Source: Beroe forskalii (lineage: Eukaryota > Ctenophora > Nuda > Beroida > Beroidae). From it: DNA of 64,000 nt. Below, one piece after another: positions 24,594 through 36,393 of the stretch. The stretch covers positions 98,770 through 162,769 of the forward strand of contig WFMF01000076.1 in NCBI GenBank assembly GCA_011033025.1, read 5' to 3'. The notes under the pieces are model-generated. The model worked only from the letters and a program-made list of their open reading frames with translations. It was not told the origin of the DNA and did no database searches. Each line of letters begins with the position of its first letter. Position 1 is the stretch's first letter. The translations under genes were made by a program, and so were the position numbers.

Positions 24594-26221
24594 GGGCCCC
24601 CACACATGTACAAACATACCAAATGACATACACACAAACATTACACACATACTAAACCTAATATTCATGCAACAGATCCATCTCATCCCGTGAGTATAAT
24701 AAGTACGAGGTCGTACTGTGAACATGTTCTCCTCCAACACACACTTTTAACTTTTACTGTCGGCAACCATCTTTCTATTTTCACACATATTGTAAAACTT
24801 AATATATTAAGTCTCAATAACAACAAACAACAAGACATAAAATTGAGACATCCTTCAGTCCTTCCCCCTCTCTCTCTCTCTTACTGCCCGTTACTTGCTC
24901 GTAAAACATATAATGTTCCAGGGAACGTTAGACCAGGGAAGGTTAGACTAACCCAGGACACGCACACAGTGTGTACTCGCCACACTGCAGTAAACGTGAT
25001 TATAGCAATATGTGATGACAAAGTGTCAAAGAAATAGCAACACTTTACCCGCTCCTGCCCGTGCTACGCTGGGTGAGCTAATGTAATTAGAACGAGGCAC
25101 ACAAGCTGCACAGTATGGTGACCGGTACTCAGGTAAAATAATGCTTGAAACCTGTGAAACCTGCCACAGTATTGTCATATGTAATATATGCTACAGCTCA
25201 CCTACCGTCCCCAACCTCAACTGTAACACAATCACACTGTGCCATGCCGTTCTAGGTGAATTGGGTAAGGTGCCCAAATGAAGTGATGTTTAAAGTGTCC
25301 TTGTTGGATGAGAAAGGGTTTTGTCTGAATGATTAGCAATGAATTTTAATTGAAAAGCAGCATATTATATGCTTTGAATTGCTCAACCTATCCGAAATTG
25401 GCACTTGGTACATTCTCACTGTGATGGAAAATTTAAGGCAATTCATAATATTCCCCAGCAGCTGTTGTAGACTATTATATAATTCGAGCTTACTCGAAAT
25501 ATTACGTACTGCCTTCCCAGCGAATTTCAAACGTATTGATCATCTGGTGAGAGTCGGGCCATTTATGATCGCTGACCGTTAAATTACAAACTCAAGTTCT
25601 ACAAAGAGAGGTGATGGCAGACCATATCACTGCTACCCCCGACCACGTGGGCATGGTCACGTGACAGCACTTAACCAATCAGAATCCCCAGCTGGCTCCT
25701 TCACCTGGGCAACAAAATATTGCGAGGAAGAGTTCTCCTTACACACACGCACATACACACACTCTTAGAGACTTACAACGTACACACACCAGGGTACTCA
25801 CCTACGAAATCATCACGACCGAAATACACAGAACAATTGGGAGGATTTTTCCGGACCATTTCGAGGATTTATTCAACAAAGAAAGGGCATTTTCACGCAA
25901 AAAATGGACCTGAAACTGGCTGCACCTGCTTCTATTCTTCACAATCACAATAGTCAATGGTTTTATTACACCGAGGTGCGATAAATTAACATAAATTAGA
26001 ATAATATTGAGTTAGAAAAGTTTCATAACGTGACAAAGATAACACACTCGATGAGCTTTATTTATTATGTGGATTATGACTTGGTGTAAAAATTCTCAAA
26101 AAGAGATATAGGAATTTCAAATAAAAACAGTATGAGTTTCAATAGTTCAATACCATTGCCAAGAATTTTGGTAATCAAAAACCATATCTTGAAAATCATA
26201 GACCCGATGGGTGAACACTTA
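24594..26221. repeat. Large duplicated block B, copy 2, left part
   Basis: Matches 14047-15720. It is interrupted at 26221 by the inserted element. It contains the conserved E-box pair and CCAAT box near 25640-25690. Confidence 0.92.
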
Positions 26222-26414
26222 CTTACCTTTCAAAAGCATTTTTCTTCCCGGTAGTGGTCAAAATTTTTCCCACTAAATCCAATTTTTACGATTTCTGTGG
26301 CCCGCTCGCTTCGCTCGCAAAAAAGAACCCATTTGCCCAAATCCATCATGGCGAATTTTTTAAAATTTTCACATTGAAGACTTCTAGGACCAATTAAACC
26401 ACATAATGAATCAG

Positions 26415-27200
26415 AACAGCCCGCTGCAGGCGAACATTTTCGGTGTTTCGAGTCCATATCTGTCAGAATCTGCCTCTAAAGTCAGTTCGGTCATAAGACA
26501 AACTTATCAAATTAACCAAATTTGATCACAACAGCCCGCCGCAGGCGAAAATTTTTAGGCTTTTTGCATCTGAATATGCCCCTAAAGTCAATTCGGTATT
26601 TATAATTTGCTTACAACAGTGCGACGCAGGACAAAATATTCAATGTTTCACGCCTGTGGCTGTGTCTAAGACCAATTTATCAATGAAATTTGATCACAGC
26701 AGGCCCGCTGCAGGCGAAAATTTTCAGGGTTTTCTGCATCTGAATCTGCCTCTAAAGTCATGTCGTTAATGAATGATTTGATTATTCATACTATAATAGC
26801 CTATATAATAGTTACTTTAATAGCCTGCTGCAGTCGAAAGTTTTTATGTTTCACCTTGGGCTGTGTTTAGACCAGTTGTGTAACACAATTTGATCATGTG
26901 CCCACAGGCGAAAATTTATGGGTTTTTGCATCTGAAACTGCCTCTAAAGTCAGCTCGAGGTATTTATAATTTGATTGCAAACAGTCCGCTACAGGAGAAA
27001 ATTTGCAATGTTTCACACCTGTGGCTGTGTCTAAGACCAATTTATCAACAAAATTTGATCATTACAGCCCGCCGCAGGCGAAAATTTTTAGGTTTTTTTT
27101 TGCATATGAATCTGCCTCTGAATTCAATTCGGTAATGATAATTTGCGGCAGACTGATTAAACTTTCAATTCAACAGTCTGCCGCAGGTGAATATTTTCAA
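26415..27200. repeat. Alternating ~85-bp repeats inside the 26222-27786 element
   Basis: Eight or nine diverged units each begin with AGCCCGCCGCAGGCGAAAAT-like sequence. Two types alternate: one continues with TTTTGCATCTGAATCTGCC, the other with TTTCACACCTGTGGCTGTG. This gives a higher-order period of about 170-200 bases. Confidence 0.75.
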
Positions 27201-27211
27201 TGTTTCCTACT

Positions 27212-27640
27212 CTACTGGGAAGATTTCTTACCACTGGGAAAATTTTCACCACTGGGAAAATTTTCACCACTGGGAAAATTTCCTACTACTGGGAAGATTT
27301 TCTACTTATGGGCAGATTTTCTGTCACTGGGAAAATTTCGTACCACTGGGAAGATTTCGTACCACTGGGAAGATTTCCTACCACTGGGAAGATTTCCTAC
27401 CACTGGGAAGATTTCCAACCACTGGGAAGATTTCCTACAACTAGAAGATTTTCTACCACTGGGAAGATTTCCTACCACTGGGATGATTTCTACCACTAGG
27501 GAAGATCTTCTACCACTGGGAAGATTTCCTGTCACTAGAAGATTTCCTACCAATGGGAAGATTTCTTAACACTGGGAAGATTTCCAACCATTGGGAAGAT
27601 TTCCTACCACTGGGAAGATTTCGCACTACTGGTAAATTCC
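27212..27640. repeat. 18-bp tandem array
   Basis: Repeats of CTACCACTGGGAAGATTT with small changes. Eighteen bases is six codons, so frames such as TTGKIS or YHWEDF stay open artificially on both strands. Confidence 0.95.
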
Positions 27641-27794
27641 TGTAAAAAACTACTGGAAAATAACTGAAAAGTACCAGACTTGATGAAAATTTTCGAAAAA
27701 TCTCGATTTTTGAAAAATTTCCCGGTAAACCAAAAAAATTTCCCGGTAGTCACGACTACCCGGACTACCAACTTTTGAAAGGTAAGAACACTTA

Positions 27795-29045
27795 TGGGTC
27801 CTATATAATAATATTTGATTGCCCCAGTCTTCCCAGTCTTCCTTCAATTTTTTCAGTGGTTTGACCATCTTTTCGACAATATGCTCACAATTCATTATGA
27901 ACGTAAGGGACGTGGAGTGTGGACATACAATAAACATAACAACACCAAGGGCTATGAACATACTACGACAGTTCGAACTTCGAACAAACACACGACACAC
28001 CAATACAACATAGCCAGGATCAGGAAGCATGTACAGTGTAGTAGTGTACACACTACCCACACACAAACAAACAGAGTTCAGAGTGTACACTCAGACGACA
28101 CACAGTACACAGAAACTTCGACAGAAACCCTCCTACGATGTGTGCGTGTGTGTGTACTGTGTATAAACACATCAACACACGCACGAGACACTTCAAACCT
28201 GACAAGCCCTTGACAAAACGACGGGCGTCAAGACAATTGACCAGGCCTCGAGAATTTCCTGCAACATATTATATCGGGCGCACTTTACACTTTGTATCGT
28301 ATCAATTTAGCGAACCATTTGCCTCCTTGCGTGTGTGTGGGTGCCATTACCTTGGCTGTAGTCAGCGTGCTGTCCAGCACTGAGCCATCAACACGTCCTG
28401 ACAAGAACGTTACATTATTATCGGAGTGAGCTAAAACCCAGCCGTATCACTTTTTACTGTCAGATGGAATTGACAGTATCGTTACAGTGACATTAATCGC
28501 TACAAGGGGACGTATGCTAAACGTGAGCTTCTGCCTCGTGAGAAAGATGTCGAATGACATCAGCATTACGGCGCGACCAGTGGTCCATACTTTTCCAGAA
28601 ACAACTAATATTTTCACAGAACTTTCTCACTCCAATTCCCATCGTAAAGGACTGTCTGCTTGGGAAGTGAGACACCTCCACCCATGTCTCAATATATGGA
28701 TACACTGCGATACGTAGCGTCTGATGCAATTTGAGAGGTTGCAGATTGCTACCTATGTATGTATATATATTATGTTGTCTAAGGGGGATGTCTCTTTGAG
28801 TACTGTACACAATGGAGGGGGAGTGGCGATGGTTTGTTACAGAGGAGTGGTGGTGTGTTACAGATCCTAATGAGGTGTGGTGTTGTGGTAAGTAGCGGGA
28901 GAACACTGGGGAGTGTCACCTCCTGTTTAGATCATACACACACAATGAAGGTAACACCTTCATACACGCCTTTATCACTAAAAGATGACATCCAGTTATT
29001 GATACACTGTATATCACACATTATGTATTCATGAAATGTTGGTCT
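27795..29045. repeat. Large duplicated block B, copy 2, right part
   Basis: Resumes the match to block B copy 1 (about 15721-16935). It ends near CATGAAATGTTGGTCT, after which the two copies diverge. Confidence 0.9.
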
Positions 29046-30464
29046 GGTATCACGCATATTGTATACACATAAAATTGGTTTGGGTGTCTGTCTGCACTAT
29101 GTTCTGGTGGCTGCTTCGGAAGCGTGGGCTTTGAGACATGAGACTTTCGAGGAAAGACATGAGTGTGAGACATGACTATTTCAAAGAAATTAAAGAAAAG
29201 CAAAAATGTTGAAAAATGAGCTAAGTAAACCACATACTTCCTCAAAAACAAGGAACAGACTGGTACAGAGTACATTTTAGTCTTGTTTAAAAATATCCAT
29301 TTAATATAAGGAGTAATGTAAGGAGTAATTGTGTGAATATTAAATAACACTCCAAAGGAGAGGAAGCCGGAGAATTGCTACTCCATCAAATCTGGAGGGT
29401 CCACTGAAGACTATTCGGATCTAGAACTTGAGCAGTGTTGAGTTAAAACGCAAATCAAGTTTACCCCATGCACAGTGTACTTATTTAGCAGAAGGTCGGA
29501 GCATGTATCTTAGGTGATGTGTGCAACATGGAGTGTAACCACGAGAAGGTGCAGCATTGCTTGAAGTTGAATACATTTAATTAAATACAAGCTGATAAGA
29601 TTTAGAACTCCGTTACTGTAAACCACGCCTTTTGAAATGAAAAAAAGCTAAGGCGACGTTTATTTCTGATCTCGCTACTGTAAGCATAATATGTTTTCCA
29701 AAGAAAATTCCTGTTTTATAACGCTATGTCTCTCAAATATCATCGCTATTCATAATACTTATTATTATCATGCCATTGCAACCAGGCCCTATAGTCCTAT
29801 CCATAATAACACTTCGTATCGGAGTTATTACCAGAGTTAATATGCTCACGAGGTGGAATCTTAGAAATTCGGAGGTGCAAAGTAAACTGCTACACTTAAT
29901 GTAATCTTGGCAATGCGATAAAAGTTTTCCTGAAAACGAGGTGAAGTGCTGATAATCGCCATATTAGGTTGCATTTAATAACATGTTATATCCAGTGCTC
30001 AACCACACACACTTACCAGCAATTGTCCACTAGGCTATCACAGCATTGATTTCAAGGCATCATTCAAAGTGCGTGTTCTCATGGGGATCATCAGTCCTTA
30101 TATATAAGAAACCTACCCTTATGACATTCCGATCACAAAGTAAAGATGCGTGCAGTTTACAGTTTACACTCGTTGTTGATTGATTCCAATGAGATATTGA
30201 TTGCTATAGGCAATACTTCCGAAATTGTAGATCTTCGAAATTATTAACACCCCTGATTCCAAATGGTACCCGTTTGTTCATCCCTGTACATGTACGAATC
30301 ATCTTCAATGAATTCACAATATCGATTAGGCCTTTCTATTCTCATATTATAAACCACATTTATAGCGCTAACTTTCGAAGGAATACGGAATGGAGACTCA
30401 AGTGCTTTGGCTGTATTTTCTAATGATTGGTCAGGTCACGCATGCAGACCAAGTTACAAACATA
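29046..30464. other. Anonymous sequence
   Basis: No gene, RNA or array recognised. GAGACATGA is repeated a few times near 29130-29180. The minus-strand frame at 29021-29350 (109 codons) has no identifiable feature. Confidence 0.55.
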
Positions 30465-30640
30465 AAAACATACACATGAACATAGACACCGACACACAAA
30501 CACACAACACAAGTTTTAGTACATACACACACCGACACACCAACATAAACTACACACAGGCCAACATACACACACCGACACGCAAACATACATACACAGA
30601 AGCATACACACACCGACACGCAAACATACCCACATAAGAC
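30465..30640. repeat. CA-rich simple repeat (ACACACCGACACGCAAACAT)
   Basis: Imperfect tandem words of ACACACCGACACACAAACATA type. They explain the low-complexity Thr/His and Cys/Val frames on the two strands. Confidence 0.85.
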
Positions 30641-32085
30641 AGGCTCTCCTTCTACTCCTCTTCAACTATGTAATATAAATCACCAAACTATTGTTCTTAA
30701 TGAGAACATCTAAACAAACAAGTACTCGAGTGGAAGGTACATTTAATCATTATATAATTGGTACTACAGACCTGAGTGGTACTCAGGCACACATATCATC
30801 ACTCAACTGCGCACAGAGCTTGCTTGGTATTGCACAGAAACTTCATATCTCGTTCACATAACGATAGAACCAGGCAGAGTAAAGGCGCTTGCTCAACATG
30901 GTTACTCAAGGAAACAGGAGGGAGACTAAATGAAATATATGAACACAACAATATATGATCTCTTTATTAAAGGAACATGCTAAGCCTGGATGTGACACAA
31001 ACTCTTTCAGCATCTGTGAATAGGTCAGTGAAATGGAAGCTAAGGAGTTGGTTATAAGGCACTTAAAAGGGTGGCACTGAGTGACACTTACAGTGGTAAT
31101 AAATCTGGAACGACAGCATTCGCCTCACATAAGATTCATTTCAGGCTCATAATTATAAAACAAGTTCTATTTCTGTGTTCTTTCATATCCATCTTTCATT
31201 CATCTACTCATTGGGAATTATTGGCTACAAGTTCCATGATTATAACTGTCAATAAGATCCTCCAAAGTCAGAAATTCGCCTAAGTATAACAATATCTCCC
31301 GAATTGTAGTATTGTTCACTATTCGCAATCTCAAGTTTCCAAAACTAAAATCGTCATTTGTTCATCAAACTTCATCAATTGTTATCTAGACTTCAAATGA
31401 TGGCATAATATTTTTCCCTTATTCCCTCCTAAAACTTTTCGCTCATAGACTGAATTAATTATTCTTCACGCCACAAAGGATTGGTCTTCAGATGTGAGAG
31501 GCAATAGGCTCACGTCTTTAGAGATCTAAGGAATCTAAGACCCACTGCCGGGCTGAGTGAAATACATGTGATGCAGCTAGTTGAAAATGAATATTAATCC
31601 AATAATAATAAGATTAGTTCAATCTTTCGGCTGAAGTCAGAAGCCAGGTATTATACAATACCTTTCAGGAAAATAATGTTGTGATGGGGAAGTTAGTACA
31701 CTCAATTATCAAATTAGTTCACCCAATTTCATATTATGCTCATTTGCATTTTCCATTAAGAATGTTTACCACGGCCCTCCTTGGCAATGGTTTTACATCA
31801 CAGCTCCAAGGCAATATCATTATCATGTTCATTACTAGAACTGCATACCCACAGCCCACGACCCAGGTTCCAGATCCAAGCAAAATCTACACCTAAGATA
31901 TCAACTGCCAATTACAGAGCTTAAAAACTCAGGAGTTAGTCAGTTGCTAGAGTCCTTATGCCATAAACAAGATTGAATTTTTGACATAAATAACCATAAT
32001 AAATTTAACATAAGATAGAACTCATTTATTCAAAAAGCGGGACTTCTCATAGGATCTCCTAACTACCAAATTTACCGAAATACAG
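30641..32085. other. Anonymous sequence
   Basis: No gene or repeat recognised. Open frames do not exceed about 71 codons. Confidence 0.55.
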
Positions 32086-32456
32086 TCAAATTATTTGAAT
32101 GGTCCGCTATGAATAGTCTATTAGAATTTTCAGTTGACTGGAGTCAGGAGATTGACTGTAGTCCGACGAATCAAATAACCGGACTATTCAATAATCCTAA
32201 CCGGAATATTCGAATTACCGGATTATCCGAATAACCGGACTATTCAAATACCCGGACTATTTGAATAACCGGACTATTCGAATAACCGAACTATTCAAAT
32301 AACCGGACTATTCGAATATAACCGGATTATTCGAATAACCGGACTATTCGAATAGCCGGACTGTTCGAATAGCCGGAGTATCTAAAGATCTAAATAACCG
32401 GACTATTCATTTCAAATAACCGGACCACTCAGGACTCAAATAACCGGACTGTCCAG
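32086..32456. repeat. 17-bp tandem repeat (AATAACCGGACTATTCG)
   Basis: About 18 degenerate units of AATAACCGGACTATTCG, each with a central CCGG. Units become irregular at both ends (AATGGTCCGCTATGAATAG on the left). Confidence 0.9.
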
Positions 32457-34699
32457 TATTTATAACATAGAGTAAGCTGCTCTTAGGAGGTTTGACCTTG
32501 AGACTCTCAAAGAGACTATACATGTCAGTGAACATGTCCATACTCCCGGTTATATTTACTTGGATACATGGATACCTACACATGGATACTTATGTATAAT
32601 TGTCTCTCGTAAAATACCCTAGTTAAATTTCCCGACGAGTTACACCAGAGGTTTATCCATTTAAATATATTATATGCAGCAGCCTTCCTAGAAAACATAC
32701 ACACAGGATAAATATTGTGAAGTACACACAAACCTACCAACATCCACGGCACTCTCTCACGGGAAGGGTAAACAAACAAACAAACAAACATATTTCCTCA
32801 CTTCCTGCCGTTTTGTCTCCGTTATATATACTCGCGGTACACACATACACACACACTCCCACACACACAAGTTACACACACGCAGCACAGAAGAAGGCGA
32901 AGCCGGGGTCTTGAAGTATGTGTGTACATATATCGTAACTATCAAGAAACTCCAATCATAGCTATTAGGGGAACTATTATTTAATTAGTGTACAGTGGCT
33001 TGAGAGGTAGAGATATGCCGGGTATTTGCGTGTATATAGCTAGGAGGAGAACACACAAGTCGGGAGGGAGGGAGGGAGAGAGAGAGAACACACAAGATGC
33101 AACTTTAACCGGATATTATATTTATTCGTGACGTGTCTCTCTCTCCCTTATATTGTCTTATGAAAACAAGGTTAGGAAATTCGGGAATACAGACGCTGTG
33201 TTAACAGGGAGACATTCACAAAGGTTAATACTATATATCGACATTTTTTCCCGCGTAACACGACTCGTGATAGTTTTTCGAGGTGGTCGGTAATTTATAT
33301 TTTAAGGAAGACCAATTCAATGAATCCTCAGCTAAATAATTGAGAATCAAAACCATAGATTGCGAAATTTTTGGAGTGTGAACTGTGAGTGGAATAAATC
33401 GTTAAATTTATTTATCTGATGAGAACTGTTTATCTGATTAGAACTGATGAGAACTGTTGGTATCATGATGACATGCCGACAGTCAGTAACTACTAACGCA
33501 TCGTGTGACTCCTAACACATGGAGTTCAATTGATCGTAACAGAGATCGTAGAACCAAGCTAAGATGATTCAGATGGGAACATCGTGACATTATATCATTA
33601 CAAAGCTTTTAAATTTTACTTTCCCAATAATTTACTCGAACAATAGAGTCTTTTATGCCATATTATGAAGCCCACATTTCGTCAAGTTTACCGTTCCTAT
33701 AAAACAAAGCTTTAACACAAAAAATACTCTACTTCTTTTGGAGCCTTACTCTGTACCATAACAATGATAATACGATATGACGCACCAGTTAAACTCACAT
33801 GTGCGCGGCGGTCTAATCAAAGGCTCTGGGGCAACAATAATCTCCATTATTGTAAGAGGGCATCCGTGACACGGAGATGGCTTTTACCCCTTTTTTCAGT
33901 ACCAAAAAGACAGCGTGTTCCAGTCTCCTATCTATTTTTACCACCTCAACACGTGTAATGGAGTTTCTAACCGTACAGATAAGGAAATATTATACTGTTG
34001 GAAGTTTGTAGTAAACTACATAACAAGAATATATTCTATCACATAGTACGAATGTCATTTATATATTATTTAACTGTAAAACCTGGTACCTCTCACCCTC
34101 CTCCTTTCAGAGCTACAAAAACTAGGTTTTCTCCTGTACCAGTAGTTACCAGTCACAAGGACACAAAGTAGGGTTTATGGGAAATGATCAGCCACTATAA
34201 GCGAGGATGATTATATATGCGAAACTATTTCCTCGTAAGGCTATTTCTAGGATTTACGTACAATTTTACGTTCAATCTGCGGCGGTGACGCGGCATGTAA
34301 ACATTAACTATCAGATATGCCAAATTGGAAGAACATAGTTGCACTATCGTTATCTCTCAGTTTGATAGAGTGAAAAAATCTTATTATTCTTCAAAATTTA
34401 CCTTCAAATCTGCAAATGTATTATTTAGCTATGATTTTAGTACACGCCTCATTGAATACAGGATTTGGCATTCAAACAGAGAATTTCATTCGCAATATAT
34501 TATATTATATAGCGCATCAAATCTCTAAAACATATAAACTCCGTTCGTTTTGTGATAATTTCACAACCACGTTCCCTTGTAACAAGTCGTGTGTGCGAGT
34601 GTGTCAGATTATATAATGTAAGACACACACGCAAAGAGGTCTGACTCCTGTCTCCACTCTCTGAAAGTGTTACAATATTCGTGGAGGAAGCAGCAGCAG
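32457..34699. other. Anonymous sequence with small simple repeats
   Basis: AAACAAACAAAC near 32772, CACACA tracts near 32850-32880, and GGGAGGGAGGGAGAGAGA at 33065-33090. No exon or RNA gene could be supported. Confidence 0.55.
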
Positions 34700-34734
34700 C
34701 AGGCCACACACACACACACGCTGTGTCACCTCAC

Positions 34735-34840
34735 CGACGTGTTGCTCACTGAACGGTTTACACGCTGCTTTGTATAAATAATTGGGTGCTCCTCCCTCGA
34801 CCAATCACACGCCAGCACGCCCCCCACGTGACGCAGTGCA
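34735..34840 (-). promoter_or_regulatory. Candidate promoter: E-box, CCAAT, TATA
   Basis: Read on the minus strand: CACGTG (34825-34830), a CCAAT box (34801-34805, inverted), then a TATA-like TATTTATA (complement of 34773-34780). That is the usual spacing for transcription leftward from about 34745. The sequence downstream on the minus strand starts with a CA/GCA-rich leader and no clear coding exon. The order would be wrong for a plus-strand promoter. Confidence 0.35.
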
Positions 34841-36224
34841 ATATAATTCATCAAGACGCGGAACACCAGCTGCGTAATATATAGGGATTTATTGAGTGCA
34901 ACGAATTTTAAGGGATTCAGCTCAAAAAATACGATCTTTATCGATGTTATATAATTCATAAAGTCTAGTTCTTTTTCCTCGAATTTAATACTAATAGGCC
35001 ATATAATCATGTAAGCTAAGTAAGTGTATTTTGTGCTGCCATTTCGTGCCATAATCCTAGACCGAAGGGAATACATCTCCAATAAATGAAAAGGAACTTT
35101 GCATTGGCACCATCTATGCCAAGTGAAAGTTGTCACTATATGAATCATGATAAGGGTCGTGCCTGTACCATTTACACGTATGACAATAAAGCATCAAATT
35201 ATTGGTATTGCCCACTCTTTTGCGGTAGCGTGCCCACAAACGCAAGTCCTGAGTAATGTAACCGAGGAACGAGGACCCCACGTATCTCACCTTTATTATT
35301 GCTATTGCTATCACCATTCTATTCAAATGCAGTTCTGTTATCACAGTGTACAGGTCCATTGAATTCAAAATACGAGATTTCATTGTGAAGATCACAGAGG
35401 GGGAGAGGGGGTGGAAATATGCATACCTAACGAGACATATTTTTATCTACATACTACAGTACGGAAGTGCTAATCAAGATCAGCAATCATCCGTGTCTCA
35501 ATAGTTAGTAGGAAAAGCAAAAAATAATAATTAGTAAACTGAAAACATATATCATGCTTATAGATTTATGAAAGAGCCATGCCCGATTTAATGAAGAAGT
35601 AATCCATGGTGTTAAAATAATTTAAGGCCAAAAAAACCACGAGTGCTCAGGGCTAACAAAGGGTCAACAGTTGGGCAAGGGTGAGAATTTACGATAGAGA
35701 ATGATTTTGGGCCTTGGAAATACCATGATTCATTTAACGTTTGGTGATGACGTCATATTGAAATTCTATAGGTGCAAAAATACGGGATTTTTCCGTAAAA
35801 TCCCCAAATTTCGTTCCGCATAAAAATGTCTCGGTAATACACCTAGAACGTTTCGTCCAGATTGATGATTGATTGTATGGCACTCTCTCAGAATGAACAG
35901 AAAGAGCATTACTCGAAAAACGTTTTACTTTGGAAAATGGTGATGAATACAATGATACCATTTGACAGGTCTTAATAAAATCGGGCGTGATTTCAATGAA
36001 ACACAGTGCTACTGTTTATTACCGGTACTGTATTTTAGTGAAAAAGGGCAACGGCCATATAAAAAAAGCATCAATATTCAATAATAGTGCCGGTTGCCGC
36101 AGTGTGAATGTTAACTGTTGCCTCTGGGACAAATAAAAGGGGACAACCTCTCTTAGTATACTTCATCAACATACCACGTGCCACAAGTGTCACAATATTC
36201 TAAGATTTATCTACGTCTCTATAA
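34841..36224. other. Anonymous sequence with one dispersed repeat copy
   Basis: No gene. About 35745-35825 is a repeat copy containing TGACGTCATATTGAAATTCT and GGGATTTTTCCGTAAAATCC. It matches, in reverse orientation, 61160-61240, and part of 55835-55935. Confidence 0.55.
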
Positions 36225-36360
36225 TATATATAACAATGTTTTGCCTTAGTGTTTCATGCAGTACTGAATCTAGTGAACACTTAATGAACTCCGATGTTAC
36301 ATATTATTGCTGCTGTGAAAATATACAACCAACACATTCCTCACATTCCACGCCTAAATC

Positions 36361-36393
36361 ATGTGCACCGAAGTGACCTGGGACGCAGAATTG
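36361..36393 (+). CDS. Possible short first coding exon (MCTEVTWDAEL)
   Basis: ATG at 36361 opens eleven codons that read MCTEVTWDAEL and end exactly at a strong donor, TTG|GTAAGT (36394). An in-frame stop (TAA at 36355) precedes the ATG, and an ATAATATATATAAC stretch lies about 130 bases upstream. I could not find a second exon in phase: the acceptor-like TTAATTTCAG near 37016 leads to a stop after nine codons in this phase. Treat it as a hint, not a gene. Confidence 0.22.

Larger units (their letters stand above)
26222..27786. mobile_element. 1.57-kb TIR element with 8-bp TSD
   Basis: Ends in 15-base inverted repeats CTTACCTTTCAAAAG (26222-26236) and its complement (27772-27786). AACACTTA lies on both sides (26214-26221 and 27787-27794). 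Block B copy 1 at 15715-15735 is continuous, so this is a real insertion with an 8-base target duplication, a size used by hAT, P and a few other superfamilies; the termini alone do not decide. The interior is two tandem arrays and no transposase. The 188-codon frame at 27003-27569 is created by the 18-base array. Confidence 0.88.

Noticed and set aside
27003-27569. 188-codon plus-strand frame
   Set aside because: Most of it is the 18-base array (six codons), open by arithmetic; the rest is inside a repeat element.
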